Shown here: positions 60,446-64,000 of the stretch, piece by piece
Numbering within the stretch: the stretch's first letter is position 1
How the letters are laid out: every line of letters starts with the position of its first letter
Assembly: GCF_001426405.1 (NCBI RefSeq)
Contig: NZ_LMEP01000022.1
Span: forward strand, 334,066 to 398,065
Reading direction: 5' to 3'
Source of the DNA: Streptomyces sp. Root1304
Lineage (GTDB): Bacteria > Actinomycetota > Actinomycetes > Streptomycetales > Streptomycetaceae
Length of the DNA stretch: 64,000 nt
Position numbers and translations under genes: made by a program
Notes under the pieces: model-generated
What the model was told of the DNA's origin: nothing
Database searches by the model: none
Seen by the model: only the letters and a program-made list of their open reading frames with translations

Positions 60446-61785
60446 GCGAGCTCGTCACCCCGCGCCCGTACCGGAGCTACGTCTACGCGTACCCGCACAA
60501 GACGGCCTACCGGCCGCTGCCCGCCCCCGGGCCGTCCCTGGCCGAGCTCTGGCGGGACGAGCCGAAGGACGCCCTCTCCCTCTACGCGCACATACCGTTC
60601 TGCGAGGTCCGCTGCGGCTTCTGCAACCTCTTCACCCGCATCGGCGCCCCGGACGAGCTGACGGCCCGCTATCTCGACGCCCTCGACCGTCAGGCCACCG
60701 CCGTGCGCGAGGCCCTCGGGGACGGCGCGCCGGTGCGGTTCGCGACGGCCGCGTTCGGCGGCGGCACGCCCACCTTCCTCACCGCCGCCGAGCTGGAGCG
60801 GCTCTGCGACATCGCCGAGAAGCGGATGGGGGCGGATCTGCGGGCGGTGCCGCTCTCCGTGGAGACCTCGCCCTCGACGGCGACCGCCGACCGCCTCGCG
60901 GTCCTCGCCGAGCGGGGTGCGACCCGGCTCAGCATCGGCGTACAGAGCTTCGTGGAGGCCGAGGCACGGGCGGCGGTCCGGCCGCAGCGCCGGTCCGAGG
61001 TCGAGGCGGCGCTCGGCCGTATCCGGGAGACCGGCGTCCCCGTGCTGAACATCGACCTGATCTACGGGATCGACGGCCAGACGGAGCGCTCCTGGCGGCT
61101 TTCGCTGGACGCGGCCCTCGCCTGGCGGCCCGAGGAGCTGTACCTCTACCCGCTGTACGTACGCCCGCTCACCGGCCTCGGCCGGATCCAGGACCCCGCG
61201 GCCGCCGACCGCGCCTGGGACGAGCAGCGCCTCCGGCTCTACCGGTACGGCAGGGACCATCTCCTCGCCCGCGGCTACGAACAGGTGTCGATGCGGATGT
61301 TCCGGCGTGCGGACGCCGGCCCCTCCGGTCCGGACGACTACGCCTGCCAGACGGACGGCATGATCGGCCTGGGCTGCGGGGCCCGCTCGTACACCTCCGC
61401 CCTGCACTACTCCTTCGACTACGCCGTCGACATGCGGAGGATCCGCACGATCATCGACAGCTACACGGAGACGGAGGACTTCTCACGCGCCCGGCACGGG
61501 TACGGGACGACCGGGGCCGAGGCCCGGCGCCGTCATCTCCTCCAGTCCCTGCTCCAGGCGGAGGGGATGCCCGTCGACGGGTACGCGGAGCGGTTCGGCT
61601 CCTCCCCCTTCACCGACTTCGGCCCGGAGCTGGCCCGGTTCGAGGGCTACGGCTGGCTGGACACGGCGGCCCCGGCGGGGCTGCTGCGGTTGTCCCCGGA
61701 GGGCCTCGCGCACTCCGACGGGCTCGGCCCCGAGCTCTTCTCCCCCGCCGTACGGGCCGCGATGGCCGCGTACGAGACGAAGTAG
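60442..61785 (+). CDS. STM4012-family radical SAM protein (HemN-like)
   Basis: This 447-residue radical SAM enzyme has HIPFCEVRCGFCNLFTR, with Cys 54, 58 and 61 as the CxxxCxxC iron-sulfur ligands. AAFGGGTPTF is the GGxP-type SAM motif, and the C-terminal region is HemN-like (MIGLGCGARSYTSALHYSF; ARRRHLLQSLLQAEGMPV). It resembles the oxygen-independent coproporphyrinogen oxidase family but lies in the STM401x operon, so heme synthesis is unlikely to be its job. HemN-like enzymes include methyltransferases and cyclopropanases. Confidence 0.92.
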   Translation: MSELVTPRPYRSYVYAYPHKTAYRPLPAPGPSLAELWRDEPKDALSLYAHIPFCEVRCGFCNLFTRIGAPDELTARYLDALDRQATAVREALGDGAPVRFATAAFGGGTPTFLTAAELERLCDIAEKRMGADLRAVPLSVETSPSTATADRLAVLAERGATRLSIGVQSFVEAEARAAVRPQRRSEVEAALGRIRETGVPVLNIDLIYGIDGQTERSWRLSLDAALAWRPEELYLYPLYVRPLTGLGRIQDPAAADRAWDEQRLRLYRYGRDHLLARGYEQVSMRMFRRADAGPSGPDDYACQTDGMIGLGCGARSYTSALHYSFDYAVDMRRIRTIIDSYTETEDFSRARHGYGTTGAEARRRHLLQSLLQAEGMPVDGYAERFGSSPFTDFGPELARFEGYGWLDTAAPAGLLRLSPEGLAHSDGLGPELFSPAVRAAMAAYETK

Positions 61786-61793
61786 GCGCGACC

Positions 61794-62714
61794 GTGGACC
61801 TGACACCGCCCCCGGGCCCCGCCCCGGCCCCCGGCATGGACCTGACGCTGCTCTACCGCGGCCCGCTCTCCTCCTGCGACTTCGACTGCCCCTACTGTCC
61901 CTTCGCCAAGCGCCGGGACAGCCGGGAGCAGCTGCGCGCGGACCGGGCCGCGCTCGACCGGTTCACCGGGTGGGCCGCCGGGCAGACCGGCGACCGGCTG
62001 CGGATCCTCTTCACCCCGTGGGGCGAGGGCCTCGTCCGCTCCTGGTACCGGCGGGCACTCGTGGAGCTGTCGCGTCTTCCGCACGTCGAGCGGGTGGCCA
62101 TCCAGACCAATCTGAGCTGCCGGACCGACTGGCTGGCGGAGGCGGACCCGGAGAGCGTGGCGCTCTGGTGCACGTACCACCCGGGGCAGACGCCGTACGA
62201 GCGCTTCCTCGGCAAGTGCGGTGAGCTGGCCGACCGGGGCATCCGGTTCAGCGTCGGCGTGGTGGGCCTGCCCGAGCACGCGGAGGACGCCCGCCGGCTG
62301 CGGGCGGCGCTTCCGGCGCACGTCTACCTCTGGGTGAACGCGGCGGAGGGGCACACGTACACCGACGCGGAGGCGGCCGAGTGGACGCGGATCGACCCGC
62401 TCTTCCCGTACAGCCGTCATCCGCACCGCTCGGGCGGGCTGCCCTGCCGGACCGGGGAGTCGGTGATCTCGGTGGACGGCGAGGGAACGGTTCGCCGCTG
62501 CCACTTCGTGAAGGCGGAGCTGGGGAACCTGTACGACGGTTCGTACCGCGCCGCCCTGCGCCCGCGCGCCTGTCCGCTCGCCGTCTGCGACTGTCACATC
62601 GGCTACGTGCATCTGGAGACGCTGCCGCTGTACGACGTGTTCGCCGGCGGGGTCCTGGAGAGGATCCCCGCCGGCGTACGGCCGTCGGTCGTGCCCCTGA
62701 CTACAGGGGCATGA
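61794..62714 (+). CDS. STM4011-family radical SAM protein
   Basis: This 306-residue radical SAM protein has the motif SSCDFDCPYCPFAKRRDS (Cys 28, 32, 35), then a partial TIM barrel (RILFTPWGEGLVRSWYRRAL; VAIQTNLSC). A C-terminal Cys cluster (CHFVKAELGNLY; CPLAVCDCHIGY) could hold an auxiliary Fe-S cluster as in SPASM/twitch proteins. GTG 61794 lies 8 bp after the STM4012 stop. Two different radical SAM proteins in one operon suggest successive steps on one substrate. The end overlaps the convergent SGNH gene by 14 bp. Confidence 0.9.
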   Translation: MDLTPPPGPAPAPGMDLTLLYRGPLSSCDFDCPYCPFAKRRDSREQLRADRAALDRFTGWAAGQTGDRLRILFTPWGEGLVRSWYRRALVELSRLPHVERVAIQTNLSCRTDWLAEADPESVALWCTYHPGQTPYERFLGKCGELADRGIRFSVGVVGLPEHAEDARRLRAALPAHVYLWVNAAEGHTYTDAEAAEWTRIDPLFPYSRHPHRSGGLPCRTGESVISVDGEGTVRRCHFVKAELGNLYDGSYRAALRPRACPLAVCDCHIGYVHLETLPLYDVFAGGVLERIPAGVRPSVVPLTTGA

Positions 62715-63495
62715 GGTCCGGGCGCTTGGCCTCGACGTGGTCGCCGGAGCTCTCACCGCGCAGTCGGCGCCCGATCCACGGCACGAGGTACTCCTTCGCC
62801 CAGTGGATGTCGTCGCGGCGCACTTCGAGCGTGCCGCGCGGGGGAACCGGCGGCCACGCCTGGTCCGGGTCGGCGGGGACCGGCATGCCGAGGACCTGGG
62901 CGGCGCGGAGCGCGACCCGGGTGTGGCCGTCGGGCGAGAGGTGCAGCCGGTCGTCGTCCCAGGCGCGCCGGTCCTGGACGGACTTCAGCGACCAGAGGTC
63001 GAGGACGGGACAGCCGTAGCGGTCGGCGATGGCCCGGACGTGTCCGTTGTAGGTGGCGATCTTGCCGCGCAGGTGCTTGAGGAGGATCACGTCGCGGGTG
63101 TCGAAGCCGGTCGTCACCATGACGGTGCCGACGGCGGAGGTCAGGTCGGCGACGGCGCGCTCGAAGCGCTCGGCGACCTCGTCGGGGTCCGTGCCGGGGC
63201 GGATGATGTCGTTCCCGCCGGCGCAGAAGGTCACCAGGTCGGGGGCGAGTTCCTTCGCCCGGGGGACCTGTTCCGCCACGATCTGGTCGAGGAGGCGCCC
63301 GCGTACGGCCAGGTTGGCGTAGCGGAAGGCGTCGTGCTCCGGCAGCTGGTCGGCGAGCAGCACCGCGAAGCGGTCCGCCCAGCCGACGTAGGTCCCGTCG
63401 GGCCCGGGGTCTCCGACGCCCTCGGTGAAGCTGTCACCGATCGCCGCGTACGACCCGAATGCGTTCTCGTCTGTTGATCTCGAATCGTCTGCCAC
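62701..63495 (-). CDS. SGNH/GDSL hydrolase
   Basis: This 264-residue cytoplasmic hydrolase has all four SGNH blocks: AAIGDSFTEGVG (Ser nucleophile), the Gly of NLAVRGRLLDQI, GGNDII (Asn), and DDRLHLSPDGH (Asp-His). It hydrolyses ester bonds, substrate unknown; there is no signal peptide. GGGAAGGATG lies before ATG 63495. Convergent overlap with STM4011 gives no room for a terminator. Confidence 0.92.
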   Translation of the reverse strand: MADDSRSTDENAFGSYAAIGDSFTEGVGDPGPDGTYVGWADRFAVLLADQLPEHDAFRYANLAVRGRLLDQIVAEQVPRAKELAPDLVTFCAGGNDIIRPGTDPDEVAERFERAVADLTSAVGTVMVTTGFDTRDVILLKHLRGKIATYNGHVRAIADRYGCPVLDLWSLKSVQDRRAWDDDRLHLSPDGHTRVALRAAQVLGMPVPADPDQAWPPVPPRGTLEVRRDDIHWAKEYLVPWIGRRLRGESSGDHVEAKRPDLMPL

Positions 63496-63581
63496 GGGAG
63501 CACATCCTTCCCTTTCGGATGTGACCTACGCGACCGTAAGGAGGGGTTGACGCCGGGTGACATATGCCACCGATAAAGAAT

Positions 63582-64000
63582 TCACCAAGACGGAATACCT
63601 CGGCGGCCCGGCACATACGTGCCGGGCTGCTGGCGGAGGTAGGCCAGCGGGTCGACGTCGGAGCCGTAGTTCGGCGAGGTGCGGATCTCGAAGTGCAGGT
63701 GCGGCCCGGTGGAGTTGCCGGTGGAGCCGGAGAGGCCGATCTGCTGGCCGCCGCTGACGGACTGGCCGGCGGAGACGGAGAGGGAGGAGAGGTGGGCGTA
63801 CTGCGAGTAGTTGCCGTCGGCGTGCTGGATGACGATCTCGTTGCCGTAGGCGCCGCTCCAGCCGGCGGAGACGACCGTGCCGGCGCCGACGGCGCGGACG
63901 GTGGTGCCGGAGGAGGCGATGAAGTCGACACCGGTGTGGTAGCCGGAGGACCACATGGAGCCGGAGGCGTGGTACGGGGTGGAGAAGCCGCCGCCGCTGA
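63582..64000 (-). CDS. M23 family metallopeptidase, C-terminal part (start beyond right edge)
   Basis: The last ~139 codons of a LytM/M23 peptidase: SSGYHTGVDFIASSG (His and Asp zinc ligands), NEIVIQHADGNYSQYAHLSS and GPHLHFEIR (His-x-His). The stop is at 63582 and the frame is open to the right edge. M23 enzymes are secreted zinc endopeptidases that cut peptidoglycan cross-bridges; the signal peptide and any N-terminal domain are outside the window. It is transcribed toward the SGNH gene. Confidence 0.9.
   Translation of the reverse strand, partial: SGGGFSTPYHASGSMWSSGYHTGVDFIASSGTTVRAVGAGTVVSAGWSGAYGNEIVIQHADGNYSQYAHLSSLSVSAGQSVSGGQQIGLSGSTGNSTGPHLHFEIRTSPNYGSDVDPLAYLRQQPGTYVPGRRGIPSW
63606..63627. 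terminator. Stem-loop inside the 3' end of the M23 gene
   Basis: GCCCGGCAC-ATAC-GTGCCGGGC is a perfect 9-bp hairpin within the last codons of the peptidase gene, ~25 bp before its stop. It may act as an intrinsic terminator that overlaps coding sequence. The stretch 63496-63581 holds little else, apart from the promoter of the SGNH gene. Confidence 0.45.

Noticed and set aside
60442..61785. Coproporphyrinogen oxidase (HemN/HemW) annotation
   Set aside because: Radical SAM and C-terminal features are HemN-like, but the operon context points to the STM4012 family rather than heme synthesis.

Overview
The window is chromosomal DNA of a Streptomyces-type actinomycete. Evidence: very high GC, GTG/TTG starts, genes overlapping by four bases, a conservon (cvnABCD), a pSAM2-like integrative element with RepSA- and Tra-type genes, and many Streptomyces-typical regulators. 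About 55 genes or gene remnants can be supported. Both ends are truncated: the gene at the left edge loses its C-terminus and the one at the right edge loses its N-terminus.

Left part (1-16.1 kb), mostly minus strand. Five genes chained by short overlaps run 3201->1: a nucleotidyl-cyclase-like protein, two unknowns, a small HTH protein, and a protein with a TIR/deoxyribosyltransferase-like N-terminus. A Crp/Fnr regulator lies just upstream. Then come tRNA-Pro(GGG) with a strong terminator, an acyl-CoA dehydrogenase, a conservon with a GAF protein as fifth gene, a Ser/Thr kinase with an extracellular SH3-like domain, a DinB protein, and a divergent MFS exporter/ArsR-type regulator pair.

Middle (16.2-52.8 kb), accessory. 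A secreted RHS protein (RHS1) stands opposite a secreted phospholipase-D-like enzyme. After that comes a ~27 kb island lodged in a metallo-beta-lactamase-fold gene. Pieces of that gene lie at both ends (24.4-24.7 and 51.7-52.8 kb) and share a 168-bp direct repeat with 2 mismatches. Inside the island, in order: an IS5-type transposase remnant; a DNRLRE/FG-GAP secreted protein divergent from a second RHS protein (RHS2) with a Hint autoprotease and a C-terminal ADP-ribosyltransferase-like toxin; its likely immunity gene; an apparently complete ~9.6 kb pSAM2-like actinomycete integrative element (AICE); a displaced toxin tip that begins inside the Hint tail and has a one-base frameshift; its probable immunity gene; two IS5-family elements; and a fossil second AICE in which Rep and Tra fragments are fused by a deletion. 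The AICE has therefore landed inside a polymorphic-toxin module array.

Right part (52.9-64 kb), ordinary chromosome plus one little-understood pathway: a Glu/Leu/Phe/Val dehydrogenase, a TetR regulator, a SIMPL protein, a DUF6745 gene with a small companion, and a plus-strand operon matching the STM4015-STM4014-STM4013-STM4012-STM4011 set (leucine-rich-repeat-like protein, ATP-grasp-like protein, sulfatase/phosphatase-fold hydrolase and two radical SAM proteins). An SGNH hydrolase and a partial M23 peptidase close the window. The best candidates for new biology are the RHS/VCBS/displaced-toxin island, the STM4011-4015 operon with its divergent partners, and the coupled cyclase-like/TIR-like operon at the left edge.
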